A stretch of DNA of 64,000 bases from a virus, in the IMG/VR virus record IMGVR_UViG_3300028490_000005, positions 18,338 through 82,337 of that record. The stretch is one strand, 5' to 3'. The translations under genes were made by a program, and so were the position numbers. Below the pieces are notes generated by a model. That model did not search any database. It was given only the letters and a program-made list of their open reading frames with translations, and was not told the DNA's origin. Shown here in pieces: positions 25,228-33,769 of this stretch (positions within the stretch are counted from its first letter, which is position 1; the number at the start of each line of letters is the position of its first letter).

Positions 25228-25238
25228 ATTAAATAACT
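25228..25238 (+). promoter_or_regulatory. Candidate late promoter upstream of 25262
   Basis: ATTAAATAACT in the short gap after the primase, 23 bp before ATG 25262. Confidence 0.6.
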
Positions 25239-25261
25239 TTATAAAACTCAGGAGAACGTAA

Positions 25262-26752
25262 ATGGTAGAGATAAGAAAAATTATAGAAAACTTAAGTGAC
25301 TATGGGCTTATTGAAGGTGAATTGAATGAATCTTCATTCAGTGCTTCAAAAATAAAGAAGGTATCAGACCTTCTTGCAGTAGTCCTTGGGCATTCTTTTG
25401 GAGAATTTAAACAACTTGGTGGAAGCCTTGGTTTTGAAGAATTCAAGAAGAAAGGGATGGGTGAAGGAAAGGGATACAAATACATGAACAACAAAGGGTT
25501 CATGATTAGATTTGGTTGGCTTAAAAAGTCTAAAAAGTCCAAATACCAAATTAACGTGGTAGACTTTTGGAATCCAAAAGATGGTAAGAAAAGATGGGAT
25601 ACACCTTCATTGACAATTAGATTAGCTGATTGGATGAATATTGTGGACGTAGTTTCTGAATTGAAAGATGTACTTATTTCTGGTAATGTTAATTCTATTG
25701 TAGAATCACATTCAGATAAGAAATCACTGTCACTATTAGAATCAAAAGAACCTGGAAGTAAATTAATCCAATACGCAGCATTTAAAGGTGTTGAATATGT
25801 TGGTCCAATGACACCTTACAAATTCATACAAACTCTTAAAGACGGTGGTCACTGGGATGAAGATGAATATAAAGGTTATGCAATCACTAAACATGAGAAA
25901 GAAAGTAACTCAACTGGAGAAGTTTTCAAAGCAGCAGACAAGAAATTGGCTGAAAAGAAATGGTCAGATCCTGAATTAGTATTTGATGACATCGAAAAGT
26001 TGACTAAGATTGTAGCAACTGGTGGAGCAAACGGACTAATTGTAGCTGGAATGGCTGGTATGGGTAAAACTTTCCACGTTGAAAAAACTATGAAGGCTTT
26101 ACTTGGTACGTCACAAGGTGCTGATGCTAAGTGGAGACACAGAAAAGGTGCTAAATTATCACCATTCGGTCTATATATGGACTTGTTCATGAATAGAAAT
26201 GATATGACTATTGTATATGATGACTCTGACTCAGTATGGAATGATAAAGATTCAGTGAATATTCTTAAGTCAGCAATTGATACATATAAGGTGAGACAAG
26301 TATCTTGGCCATCTAAAGCAACTGTGAACCTTGAGCTTATGGGTGTGGAAGAAAAAGAAGAATACCTTGAAAAATTGTATGATGCAATGGTGAATAACCC
26401 AGAAGCTGTTGGTACAAGTATTAAACTTCCTTCTGCGTTCGACTTTACATCAAGAATTATTTTCATATCAAATATGCCCGCAGCAAAATTTGATAAAGAT
26501 GCTAACATGTCTGCTATTAAGTCGAGAACATTCTTCATGGACGTTCAACTTAAGCGTGAGGATGTCATTAATAGAATTAGATCCATTCTACCATTCATTG
26601 AACCAGAAGTAGATATCAATATGAAAGAAGAAATTCTTGCTCAATTAGCAGAATCGGATCACACACTAACTATGAGAGCCGTTGTTGCCGCAATAGCAAT
26701 TAGAAAAGCTGGTCTTACAGACTGGGACAGATTGGTTAAAGAGTACGCGTAA
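25262..26752 (+). CDS. AAA-like ATPase, late-expressed, unknown role
   Basis: 496 residues. Walker A GMAGMGKT is at 263-270, a Walker B-like strand MTIVYDDSD at about 318-326, and FTSRIIFISNM in sensor-1 position. The first 25 residues (MVEIRKIIEN...EGELNE) resemble the IxE leader of the 14 kb array. With the late promoter in front, this suggests a virion or assembly role. The N-terminal 200 residues hold no domain I recognise. Confidence 0.7.
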   Translation: MVEIRKIIENLSDYGLIEGELNESSFSASKIKKVSDLLAVVLGHSFGEFKQLGGSLGFEEFKKKGMGEGKGYKYMNNKGFMIRFGWLKKSKKSKYQINVVDFWNPKDGKKRWDTPSLTIRLADWMNIVDVVSELKDVLISGNVNSIVESHSDKKSLSLLESKEPGSKLIQYAAFKGVEYVGPMTPYKFIQTLKDGGHWDEDEYKGYAITKHEKESNSTGEVFKAADKKLAEKKWSDPELVFDDIEKLTKIVATGGANGLIVAGMAGMGKTFHVEKTMKALLGTSQGADAKWRHRKGAKLSPFGLYMDLFMNRNDMTIVYDDSDSVWNDKDSVNILKSAIDTYKVRQVSWPSKATVNLELMGVEEKEEYLEKLYDAMVNNPEAVGTSIKLPSAFDFTSRIIFISNMPAAKFDKDANMSAIKSRTFFMDVQLKREDVINRIRSILPFIEPEVDINMKEEILAQLAESDHTLTMRAVVAAIAIRKAGLTDWDRLVKEYA

Positions 26753-26780
26753 TGGAGTCTTGGCCACCAGTATTATAGAG

Positions 26781-26814
26781 TTTTAAGTTAATCTTAAGAC
26801 TCTTTTAATATAAT
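26781..26814 (+). promoter_or_regulatory. Two-box promoter upstream of 26840
   Basis: TTTTAAG and CTTAAG boxes 11 bp apart; TATAAT at 26809-26814. GAGTCTT (26755) and AAGACTCTTTT (26794) could also pair as a terminator across the boxes. Confidence 0.6.
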
Positions 26815-26839
26815 TAAGTTTAAAAAGGAGAAAATGTAA

Positions 26840-27076
26840 ATGGAAAAAGTAATGAGTTATTTATCAACATTTGATTGGTATAGCGTCGGTATACATACTG
26901 GTGAGTTTTTAATTCAATTTTTATTCTTCCTATTCACAATACAAATCACAACCATAGTTTTCAGTAAGATAGTATTCACTACAGCAAAGGTCTCAGAAGT
27001 CACACAAGATTTCTATTCAAATGTTACAGTGATGTCTTTCATGTGGGCACTTGGAATTGTGACTTATATTAATTAA
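26840..27076 (+). CDS. Small membrane protein, 78 aa
   Basis: Two hydrophobic segments (about 22-44 and 62-77). AAAAGGAGAAAATG RBS. Inner-membrane location likely; function not recognised. Confidence 0.75.
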   Translation: MEKVMSYLSTFDWYSVGIHTGEFLIQFLFFLFTIQITTIVFSKIVFTTAKVSEVTQDFYSNVTVMSFMWALGIVTYIN

Positions 27077-27087
27077 TAGGATATGAA

Positions 27088-27558
27088 ATGTTAAAAGGAT
27101 TAAGAAAAGCTGGAACTGATAAAACAATTTTATTGAAAAATGTTTCGGTAGTATCTCTCGACGAAGAGAGAAATAGGATAGTGTTTAACTTCATGAACAA
27201 TATATTTGTGTTCGGAAGATGGACGCCAGATTATCATTATGCACCTTATGGTTCTCTTTTAGAAGCCAAGGAAGCATTTACGAAGATTAAGAATATGCCA
27301 TACTTTCAATTGAACTTCTTTATATCAGAAAGTGAAGATAACCTTCACCTCGTGAATAGAGATTCAGTTACCTCATTAAGTGTGAAAGAAGACGAATTAA
27401 AAGTAATTTTTAATTTAAACTTCTCAATCACTTCATATAAGGAAAACCAACCAATTGAAATTAGTAAGTTCATATTCTGGAATTACGATAATGAAGATGT
27501 GTTCGACGACGATAGATTTGAAATAATCGAGTTGTTGGGTGAAATAGAAGAAATTTAA
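27088..27558 (+). CDS. Unknown protein, 156 aa
   Basis: TAGGATATGAA RBS. Beta-rich, acidic C-terminus, no motif recognised. Second gene of the 26840-28557 unit. Confidence 0.75.
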   Translation: MLKGLRKAGTDKTILLKNVSVVSLDEERNRIVFNFMNNIFVFGRWTPDYHYAPYGSLLEAKEAFTKIKNMPYFQLNFFISESEDNLHLVNRDSVTSLSVKEDELKVIFNLNFSITSYKENQPIEISKFIFWNYDNEDVFDDDRFEIIELLGEIEEI

Positions 27559-27570
27559 GGAGAAATTGAA

Positions 27571-27876
27571 ATGGAAATATACGAAGAAGTAGAAATGGTA
27601 GACGCAGACGGTAAAGAGCAAACAATGGACGTATTGGATTACGCAGCATCAATTATTGCTTGTCAAATTGAAATGAAGGCAATTCAAGACGATATAAAGA
27701 CAATCAAGGGTGAAGCGAAAGAAAACGGTGTACTTGTAAAAGAAATCGACTCAGCTATTAAAGAGATTAAGAAAGAGTTGAAGACTAATCCTGCAGACCT
27801 TGCACTAGAAGTTGAAATCACTGATATGCTTAGAAACAACCAAGATATTATGGACTCAATTGCAATGACTATCTAG
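27571..27876 (+). CDS. Unknown helical protein, 101 aa
   Basis: AAGGAGAAATTGAA RBS. Heptad-like charged helices from residue 30 to 85 suggest a coiled coil. No family recognised. Confidence 0.75.
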   Translation: MEIYEEVEMVDADGKEQTMDVLDYAASIIACQIEMKAIQDDIKTIKGEAKENGVLVKEIDSAIKEIKKELKTNPADLALEVEITDMLRNNQDIMDSIAMTI

Positions 27877-27911
27877 TCATTGCAAAATAGATTCGAAAAG
27901 GAAACAAAAAT

Positions 27912-28274
27912 ATGAAAGTAGGAATTCTAATAAAAGACTCAATGGTTTGGCGTCCAGCTAACCGTTTCTTTAAATTATTCAGGGACGGAATTGAAGCTCA
28001 GGACCACCAGTACCTTCCCCCAAAGGAAGTTTTGGTACAAACATATAATTCAATGGTTGGTAATATATACCTACTATTGAACACTGCCCTCGAACCAACC
28101 GAGTACGATTTAAAAACATTGGAAATCGAAACAAAGGATGTTTTCTACAACGATGAACTAGATGAATTGATGGAAAGTCATAGAAGATTTCAGGTAGATG
28201 ATGAATCTTATGTGAATTTAAATCAACACTTAATTATTTATGATGAAAACAAAAGTGGAATTAGAATTTATTAA
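27912..28274 (+). CDS. Unknown protein, 120 aa
   Basis: GAAAAGGAAACAAAAAT RBS. Mixed alpha/beta, no motif. Its last 35 bases overlap the next gene. Confidence 0.7.
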   Translation: MKVGILIKDSMVWRPANRFFKLFRDGIEAQDHQYLPPKEVLVQTYNSMVGNIYLLLNTALEPTEYDLKTLEIETKDVFYNDELDELMESHRRFQVDDESYVNLNQHLIIYDENKSGIRIY

Positions 28275-28557
28275 AGTCTTCTCTTATGGTACTCTTATAC
28301 ACAAGTATCCAAATAGTATCATCAGTGAAGACGCTGAATTGATAGGAAACTTCACACTAGACGATAGTGGTTGGTATCCTTGTTTATTCAGATATGGAAA
28401 CAAAACAACAATACATGGTCATTTACTCAATTTGACCAAAGAAGAATTATATGAAGCAGACAAATACGAAGATGAAGGTGGACTTTACTTCAGAAGAGAA
28501 GCTGAAGTAAAGGTAGGGAACTCAATCTATAAATCATGGGTATATTTTTCAAACTAG
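28240..28557 (+). CDS. Gamma-glutamylcyclotransferase (AIG2/GGCT)-fold protein
   Basis: 105 residues. VFSYGTLI near the N-terminus is the YGTL nucleotide- or substrate-loop motif of the GGCT fold. GHLLNLTKEELYEADKYED carries the usual strand-helix and an acidic catalytic-site region, and YFRREAEVKV is the closing strand. These enzymes cleave gamma-glutamyl bonds (for example gamma-Glu-amines or glutathione). A gamma-glutamyl substrate is family knowledge, not seen here. The genome also encodes an amidoligase-type domain that could make such bonds. Confidence 0.65.
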   Translation: MMKTKVELEFIKVFSYGTLIHKYPNSIISEDAELIGNFTLDDSGWYPCLFRYGNKTTIHGHLLNLTKEELYEADKYEDEGGLYFRREAEVKVGNSIYKSWVYFSN

Positions 28558-28565
28558 ACTCCCAA

Positions 28566-28599
28566 ATTAAGATTGTTTTAAGCTAATCTACGCTATAAT
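28566..28599 (+). promoter_or_regulatory. Two-box promoter upstream of 28618
   Basis: TTAAG and TTTTAAGC boxes; ACGC; TATAAT at 28594-28599; conserved AAAGGCTTAAA leader. Confidence 0.7.
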
Positions 28600-28617
28600 A
28601 TAGTATAAAGGCTTAAA

Positions 28618-28950
28618 ATGAAAACTAGACAAGAACTATTAACTATTGCAACTGGTGCACAAATTCTAAGAAACACCAATTCACTTACAGAAGTTGTTAT
28701 CAGAGCAACGGATAAATTCCTAAATCAACAAGTGAATTCATATGGCAATTTATCCGTTGAATGTAATATAGGTAAATCTTCATTGAATAAATTCATCCAA
28801 ATTGAAGATATCCGTGATAGCAAACACCTTGATGAAATTGCAATTAGAAGATATTTCACGAACTTGGGAATATTTATAACTTTCAAAAACATAGGTTCCA
28901 TTGAAGATAAGTCAATTATTGTTAGTCTTGTACAAGAAGGTATTGAATGA
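28618..28950 (+). CDS. Unknown protein, 110 aa
   Basis: Soluble alpha/beta protein with no recognised motif. Stop overlaps the next ATG (GAATGA). Confidence 0.75.
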   Translation: MKTRQELLTIATGAQILRNTNSLTEVVIRATDKFLNQQVNSYGNLSVECNIGKSSLNKFIQIEDIRDSKHLDEIAIRRYFTNLGIFITFKNIGSIEDKSIIVSLVQEGIE

Positions 28951-29279
28951 AACACCTAAAATCATTTTTACTATTATCAATATTAATTCTAAATGGTTGT
29001 ACCCATTACGAAAGTCAGGTAGCACTCGGAGCAATAGCTGGAGCATCTACTGGAGCGTTAATAGTTGATAGGAATTATAACAACTATCCTCGAGCTTCCT
29101 ATGACCGTTATTCAAGAGGTTACGGTTACGGTCAGCAACGGACTATGTACACTCAACCAATAAGACAATCAACGTACTATGTACCATACCACCCAGCGTA
29201 TAGAGATGCGTATGGTGGATACCATCCTGGGAATGGTAATACTTACGGCTATAAAACAATCACACATCCCCAATATTAA
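28947..29279 (+). CDS. Lipoprotein with a glycine-zipper-like segment
   Basis: Signal peptide with lipobox LNGC, lipidated Cys at 18. A Gly/Ala-rich stretch follows (LGAIAGASTGALIVD), as in outer-membrane glycine-zipper lipoproteins, then a Tyr/Gly/Arg-rich low-complexity tail. An envelope location in a Gram-negative host is likely. It may alter the cell surface during infection. Confidence 0.75.
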   Translation: MKHLKSFLLLSILILNGCTHYESQVALGAIAGASTGALIVDRNYNNYPRASYDRYSRGYGYGQQRTMYTQPIRQSTYYVPYHPAYRDAYGGYHPGNGNTYGYKTITHPQY

Positions 29280-29308
29280 GATTGTTTTAAGGTTGTTTAC
29301 GCTATAAT
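29275..29308 (+). promoter_or_regulatory. Two-box promoter upstream of 29334
   Basis: TTAAG and TTTTAAGG boxes; TTTACGC; TATAAT at 29303-29308. Confidence 0.65.
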
Positions 29309-29333
29309 ATATAAATTAAAATAAAGGTTTAAA

Positions 29334-29552
29334 ATGTTAATACTAGAAACGGGTGAATATGGGATTCAAAGAATGAATAACACTCATACAAATAATTTGA
29401 GAAAAAAGATAGTTGTATACAAAGGCATGGATTTAACTGGAGTAATCAGTGTATCAGAAAACATTGTTAATCTCGGGTATAATGAAATTATCACATGTGA
29501 AACTGATGTCCAAGCTGGTTATTTATTTTATAAAATTGCAGAGGAGCTTTAA
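29334..29552 (+). CDS. Unknown small protein, 72 aa
   Basis: AAAGGTTTAAA RBS. No motif recognised. The stop overlaps the next ATG (TTTAATGA). Confidence 0.7.
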   Translation: MLILETGEYGIQRMNNTHTNNLRKKIVVYKGMDLTGVISVSENIVNLGYNEIITCETDVQAGYLFYKIAEEL

Positions 29553-29731
29553 TGAAAGTTGTATTAATGAATGTTGTATTCTATTCGTTCTTAGGATTAA
29601 CTGCGTATTTCGTAACTCCACACGTGCTGTGGGTGTTAGCATTCATTCAAGGTTATACGGAAACAAAAGAAACTAAAACACTTAAGGGTGTAGAAACTCT
29701 TGACGCTATTAAGGAAGTAATGAATGATTAA
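29552..29731 (+). CDS. Small membrane protein, 59 aa
   Basis: GAGGAGC RBS. Hydrophobic segment 3-35 (VVLMNVVFYSFLGLTAYFV then LWVLAF), followed by a charged tail. Overlaps the next start. Confidence 0.65.
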   Translation: MKVVLMNVVFYSFLGLTAYFVTPHVLWVLAFIQGYTETKETKTLKGVETLDAIKEVMND

Positions 29732-30089
29732 AGGTGACGAGTTCTTAACTGAAGGACAACGAAGTTGGACAATGGCTAGAGTAAGAAAAGAAATTGAAAA
29801 AGTAGAAAACTTACACGGTCAATCCATCAGTAGACCATTAAGAGCGATGAAGCTTAAGGAACTGAGACTTGTATTAAAGGTAAAATTATTACAAGATAGA
29901 ATGTTATTGGAAGATAAGGTTCGAAAGGTTCTTAAGCAAGACAAGGTCGGTGGTAATTATCAACCTCATCAAGTTGCATTGGTAATAGGTGAAACTGAAA
30001 GACAAGCTGTCGTGATTGAGCGTAAAGCTCTTGCGAAACTAAAATCACCAACACTAGGTAAACGGATTAGAGGAGCAATGTATGCGTAA
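29724..30089 (+). CDS. Unknown basic helical protein, 121 aa
   Basis: Strongly basic, long helices, Lys/Arg/Leu-rich; possible nucleic-acid binder. Overlaps both neighbours. No family recognised. Confidence 0.7.
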   Translation: MIKGDEFLTEGQRSWTMARVRKEIEKVENLHGQSISRPLRAMKLKELRLVLKVKLLQDRMLLEDKVRKVLKQDKVGGNYQPHQVALVIGETERQAVVIERKALAKLKSPTLGKRIRGAMYA

Positions 30090-30378
30090 TTTTAAATTTG
30101 ACAAACCAGATGCAAATAAGACTAAGTTCAAATCAATAAGAATTTTTGTAATTTCATTTATTGTATTGGTATTTGTTATTATAGTTGCTTCTTGTATTAA
30201 TAGAGATTATGATTATTCTGTAATCTCAAATGAAAAGGTTATCGGATACACATTTACACCTTACGCGACTGAAGGTTGTGTTGTATATTACACTAAAGAT
30301 GGAGTAATGAAGGGAACTACTTGTGGTAACTTCACTATTCAAAAAGGCTATAAAGCCAAAGTGAATCAGGATTATTAA
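30082..30378 (+). CDS. Membrane-anchored member of the CG-x-F exported family, 98 aa
   Basis: A charged 19-residue N-terminus, a long hydrophobic segment (about 19-38) ending VASC, then an external domain. The ending GCVVYYTKDG...TTCGNFTIQKG matches 31443-31715 and 63192-63497. It is probably a periplasmic domain held by a membrane anchor or lipid, with one disulfide. Confidence 0.65.
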   Translation: MRNFKFDKPDANKTKFKSIRIFVISFIVLVFVIIVASCINRDYDYSVISNEKVIGYTFTPYATEGCVVYYTKDGVMKGTTCGNFTIQKGYKAKVNQDY

Positions 30379-30581
30379 TGGGTGAATTTACTAGAAGACT
30401 TGAGTTAATGAAAGAGTCAGGTGATCGAGCTACACTTACTGACCTCTGGGAATTGAAAATCATGAAGGGTCGTGAGAAACAAAAGGTCGATGTAGAAGTA
30501 GACGCTATTGCCACTGCTATTATAGTGGTACAGAATAATATCCTAAGAGAAGAGAAAAGGCTCGCAGATGCAGAATTTTGA
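30378..30581 (+). CDS. Unknown small protein, 67 aa
   Basis: TAATGG overlap with the previous stop. Helical and charged. Overlaps the next gene by 14 bases. Confidence 0.65.
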   Translation: MGEFTRRLELMKESGDRATLTDLWELKIMKGREKQKVDVEVDAIATAIIVVQNNILREEKRLADAEF

Positions 30582-30987
30582 TGATATTTGCCCCGAAGAC
30601 TTTATTGACTACATTGATATCACTTCTGACGAACAAGAAGTAATTGATCAAACTATTCATATGCAACGTATGATGACAGCGAAAATGTCTGTGAATTTAT
30701 TGATGGCAAAGCCAATAATCATAGATACACCTTGTTCAGCAGATACTTCACAACTCATCAATAACATAACTGAAGGTGGAATTGTAGTGGCATCACCAAG
30801 TGGCTTTATGTTACATGACCCACACATGAGACCAGCAGAGAGTGGGAAGACTTGGTACGCTCTATCTGAAAGAGATTTAATGTACCCTGATAACTTTGAA
30901 GATTCTGTAAAGTGTAATAGGGATAGCAAACCATTATTTGGCTTAGACCCGAATGATGTATTTAGAAAGGGTAGAAAGAAATGGTAG
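30568..30987 (+). CDS. Unknown protein, 139 aa
   Basis: Acidic N-terminus, then a helical segment rich in Met, then a Pro-rich C-terminal half (FMLHDPHMRPAESGKTWYAL). No family recognised. Confidence 0.7.
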   Translation: MQNFDDICPEDFIDYIDITSDEQEVIDQTIHMQRMMTAKMSVNLLMAKPIIIDTPCSADTSQLINNITEGGIVVASPSGFMLHDPHMRPAESGKTWYALSERDLMYPDNFEDSVKCNRDSKPLFGLDPNDVFRKGRKKW

Positions 30988-31088
30988 ATTTTGAAACTGT
31001 TTCAATTATTATATTTGGTGTCGCGTTGGCGATGAACATGGTTCTCATATGCTTAGTTATATATGATGACATTACATCTTTCAGATAG
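30981..31088 (+). CDS. Single-span membrane microprotein, 35 aa
   Basis: GAAAGAA RBS; overlaps the previous stop (AATGGTAG). One transmembrane segment (VSIIIFGVALAMNMVLICLV) with an acidic tail. Confidence 0.55.
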   Translation: MVDFETVSIIIFGVALAMNMVLICLVIYDDITSFR

Positions 31089-31098
31089 GAAAAAATAA

Positions 31099-31446
31099 AT
31101 GAAATTATTACAATACCCAAATTATTTCGACGATGAATTAGATGTTAGGCTAATAATCGTCGAAAAGGAAACTGGTAAAATCAATTACCCAGTAGTTAGA
31201 TGTGTAGGAAGCTATACTGATTATATTGTCGTTGGTTTAATGATGATTCATGGAGATTGGGAAACGTATATTGTATATGCGACGGATAATTTACCAAAAG
31301 AGGAATTCACGGTGACTCACTCAGCTCAAGTTGTCGGGACTCCAGGAAATAAAACTACTTGGGTCGATGATATCAAATTCATCGAAAAGAGTATAACAGC
31401 GAGAGCTAAAGATAGATTACTTAATTTTAAAGGGGAAAAGAAATGA
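31099..31446 (+). CDS. Unknown protein, 115 aa
   Basis: TAGGAAAAAATAA RBS. Beta-rich, no motif. Stop overlaps the next ATG. Confidence 0.7.
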   Translation: MKLLQYPNYFDDELDVRLIIVEKETGKINYPVVRCVGSYTDYIVVGLMMIHGDWETYIVYATDNLPKEEFTVTHSAQVVGTPGNKTTWVDDIKFIEKSITARAKDRLLNFKGEKK

Positions 31447-31715
31447 AACAAATGAAACAATTAATTGCAATGACATTAATATTCGTGGGTATATTATTGA
31501 GTGGGTGTAATTCAGGGAAGATTGAAAACTTCAGGGCGAAATATACTATAATAAAAGATGGTAAGATCATCGGATATTCTGAAAGACGTGGTTCGTATGA
31601 TTCTGGTTGTAAGGAAGTTTATACAGCACAAGGCGATTTCTCTGGTAAAATTTGCGGTGATTATTTCATCAAAAACGGTGTGAAGATGGAGTTTGATAAT
31701 GGTTCAGTTAAGTAG
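31443..31715 (+). CDS. Lipoprotein of the CG-x-F exported family, 90 aa
   Basis: Signal peptide with lipobox LLSGC (Cys22). The mature part has DGKIIGYSERRG, then GCKEVYTAQG and KICGDYFIKNG, the same spacing as in 30082-30378. Two conserved Cys probably form a disulfide. Function unknown; an envelope or superinfection role is possible. Confidence 0.7.
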   Translation: MKQMKQLIAMTLIFVGILLSGCNSGKIENFRAKYTIIKDGKIIGYSERRGSYDSGCKEVYTAQGDFSGKICGDYFIKNGVKMEFDNGSVK

Positions 31716-31884
31716 TGGATTAGAACACAATACTGTAATGAAAATATTTGAGTTAGAAGGCAATGTGGCAATTATAAGTTCTCCACTATGGGGTGATTAT
31801 CTAACCACATTAATGTTGTTTGATCATGAAGAGGAAGAACTCCTCGAATATTTACTAAAAAGAAAAATGGAAAGGGAAAAATAA
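31699..31884 (+). CDS. Unknown small protein, 61 aa
   Basis: ATG 31699 chosen; GATGGAG lies at RBS distance. Acidic middle, basic end. Overlaps the previous gene by 17 bases. Confidence 0.6.
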   Translation: MVQLSSGLEHNTVMKIFELEGNVAIISSPLWGDYLTTLMLFDHEEEELLEYLLKRKMEREK

Positions 31885-32300
31885 TGTATTTTGAAAAGGT
31901 AAATGTAGGGGACGAAGTATATGGCTTCGTCTATGGAAAAGGTAAAGTGAGTTATGTCATTGACGACAAATTCGATATGGATGGTTTTTATTCGTTCGAA
32001 GTGTTATATGATAACGGCGAAAGTGTGTTTTACACTAGAGAGGGTGTTCCGAATTGGTGTAACGCTGATGGTTGTATCCAAACCGTGTATTGGGCTGATG
32101 ATATTGACTTGATGGAAGAAGACTTCAGTCCATCAGAGGGGTCATTGACACCAAAGAAGATTATGAAGTTAAGAGTGAAAGGTACGCTTGAAATGAAATG
32201 CCCATCAGGTATTTGGAGAAGCGTTGATAATTGTCCCGATAATGTATTTCTCGGAGCAATAACAAAAGAACAATATTTCTTATTTAGGAGAGCAGTATGA
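31884..32300 (+). CDS. Unknown protein, 138 aa
   Basis: N-terminal VNVGDEVYGFVYGKGKVSYV resembles a small SH3-like or CarD/KOW-type beta-barrel that often opens phage small proteins; certainty is low. Two Cys-containing loops. Stop overlaps the next ATG. Confidence 0.7.
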   Translation: MYFEKVNVGDEVYGFVYGKGKVSYVIDDKFDMDGFYSFEVLYDNGESVFYTREGVPNWCNADGCIQTVYWADDIDLMEEDFSPSEGSLTPKKIMKLRVKGTLEMKCPSGIWRSVDNCPDNVFLGAITKEQYFLFRRAV

Positions 32301-32494
32301 GAATACCAAAATTGAGTGACGATGTATCTGTAGCATTTACCACAATGCTAGTTATAGGTTATATGGGTGGAATGTTGACATATATTTTTGAAGGGTTGCA
32401 ATCAGGACACATCAGGTTCTTAACTGTGTTTATTCCATTAACAATAATCTGGGTATTCACTTCGAGCCATGTAGTTAAGGGTTCATTGAAATGA
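32297..32494 (+). CDS. Small membrane protein, 65 aa
   Basis: Two hydrophobic segments (12-30 and 38-58). Overlaps both neighbours by four bases. Confidence 0.65.
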   Translation: MRIPKLSDDVSVAFTTMLVIGYMGGMLTYIFEGLQSGHIRFLTVFIPLTIIWVFTSSHVVKGSLK

Positions 32495-32574
32495 CATATT
32501 CAAGAGAGGGAAATAACCACTTAGGTAAAATCCTTCAACATCAAAAGTTGGAAAATATATTAAGCTTCTTTTAA
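32491..32574 (+). CDS. Possible 27-residue microprotein
   Basis: ATG overlaps the previous stop (AATGA). The frame runs 27 codons and ends in the next promoter's first box. It may simply be read-through of spacing sequence. Confidence 0.3.
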   Translation: MTYSREGNNHLGKILQHQKLENILSFF

Positions 32575-32592
32575 GCAACATTACGGTATAAT
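32559..32592 (+). promoter_or_regulatory. Two-box promoter upstream of 32619
   Basis: TTAAGC and TTTTAAGC boxes; TTACGG; TATAAT at 32587-32592. Confidence 0.7.
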
Positions 32593-32618
32593 AGAACAAC
32601 TTAAAAGATTGGAGACTT

Positions 32619-32846
32619 ATGAAACCTTTAGGATACGATAAAATGATAAACTTCGGGTATGAGGACTGTGCTGACATATTACAATATGGTTCTCCCAGTG
32701 CTAAATCTCACATCAAAGGTAAAGGTGGGGTTATTAGAAACTCTATGAACCCTAAATCAAAAGCATCTTCACGCAGAATATATAAAAGAGTATCTCGCAA
32801 CGAGGGCAAAGAAACTTGTAAAAACTACAAAAAGGATTACGAATGA
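32619..32846 (+). CDS. Unknown basic protein, 75 aa (MKPLG family)
   Basis: Starts MKPLGYDKMINFGYEDC, like MKPLGRRPINFPGKEDC in 61692-61862. The C-terminal half is rich in Lys, Arg and Ser and may bind nucleic acid. Confidence 0.7.
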   Translation: MKPLGYDKMINFGYEDCADILQYGSPSAKSHIKGKGGVIRNSMNPKSKASSRRIYKRVSRNEGKETCKNYKKDYE

Positions 32847-33067
32847 GAAAAATTAAAGAAATGAAGAATAAAGCAATGAGAAAAGCGTCAACGATAGTTG
32901 AACTGATTTTTGTGATATTGAGTATTGGTGCATTAGTCGGTTGGGTAATGAATATCATGGCTGTAATTCAATTAGCAATGGCTAACTCAGAATTGACAAC
33001 TATGTTTATATTGAGAATAGCAGGAATCTTTGTAGCACCACTTGGTATTATCTTAGGTTATATGTAA
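32843..33067 (+). CDS. Small membrane protein, 74 aa
   Basis: Basic N-terminus, then two membrane segments (17-42 and 52-73). Four-base overlap with the previous gene; TAATG overlap with the next. Confidence 0.7.
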   Translation: MRKIKEMKNKAMRKASTIVELIFVILSIGALVGWVMNIMAVIQLAMANSELTTMFILRIAGIFVAPLGIILGYM

Positions 33068-33327
33068 TGTTTTCAATAGCTACAATTATCACCCTAGTGA
33101 TTTTGCTAGTGTTTGTCTGTGCTATGTATAGGAACGAAAGAATTTGGTCAACGAGAAACGATTTATTAAATGCAGCAAGAATTGCCATTAGTGAAAAGGA
33201 TCTCGAACGTTATGATACTATCATGGAGTCGTATCATAAATATTCTTATACAGAGATGTTATATAAACACCTGACCAAATTTTCAGTGAAAGATTTTTAT
33301 CCTGAATTAAATGGGATGAAGATTTAG
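33067..33327 (+). CDS. Single-span membrane protein, 86 aa
   Basis: N-terminal hydrophobic segment (2-19, SIATIITLVILLVFVCAM), then a charged cytoplasmic-type domain. No family recognised. Confidence 0.65.
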   Translation: MFSIATIITLVILLVFVCAMYRNERIWSTRNDLLNAARIAISEKDLERYDTIMESYHKYSYTEMLYKHLTKFSVKDFYPELNGMKI

Positions 33328-33555
33328 ATGTTTACGTTTAATAATTGTGACGACTTAATGAATTGTTCTAAGGCTGAATTCCAAATGAGGGTTATAAATA
33401 CCATTTTAGCTTTTCTCATCTTGGTTGATTTAGTTTTTGGTAATATGGACTTAATGTTCATTGAAATACCAACTCTTATTTTAGGGTTATGGTACAACAA
33501 AATACTCCACGACAACCTATTGAAGTCGATGAAGAAATACATACTTAAGGATTAA
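33328..33555 (+). CDS. Small membrane protein, 75 aa
   Basis: Starts at the base after the previous stop. Two hydrophobic stretches (19-37 and 41-57), Lys-rich tail. Confidence 0.65.
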   Translation: MFTFNNCDDLMNCSKAEFQMRVINTILAFLILVDLVFGNMDLMFIEIPTLILGLWYNKILHDNLLKSMKKYILKD

Positions 33556-33556
33556 T

Positions 33557-33769
33557 ATGAATAATGTTTTAGACCCTGATTTTAAGCAATGGATTGAGAA
33601 ATCCTTTAAGCGTGGTGGTGTAACTACTTCAGCTGGTAATCCAGAAGAGTATCTATTGGTTCGCTTAGATACAAAGGCTATTGCGATTAATAGAATAGAT
33701 TCAACAGTTTGGAACGTATTTTATAATTGGGAAAATGAGCTTAAGGTCACACTGGACAGAAAGTTCTAA
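33557..33769 (+). CDS. Unknown protein, 70 aa
   Basis: AAGGATTAAT RBS. Soluble, no motif. Ends at the first box of the next promoter. Confidence 0.7.
   Translation: MNNVLDPDFKQWIEKSFKRGGVTTSAGNPEEYLLVRLDTKAIAINRIDSTVWNVFYNWENELKVTLDRKF

Noticed and set aside
25876-26538. 220-codon minus-strand frame
   Set aside because: Antisense to the Walker motifs of the AAA-type ATPase; Ser/Ile/Phe-rich with no recognisable protein motif.
31549-31554. TATAAT inside the lipoprotein gene 31443-31715
   Set aside because: No TTAAG boxes, ACGG spacer or conserved leader, and it lies mid-gene.
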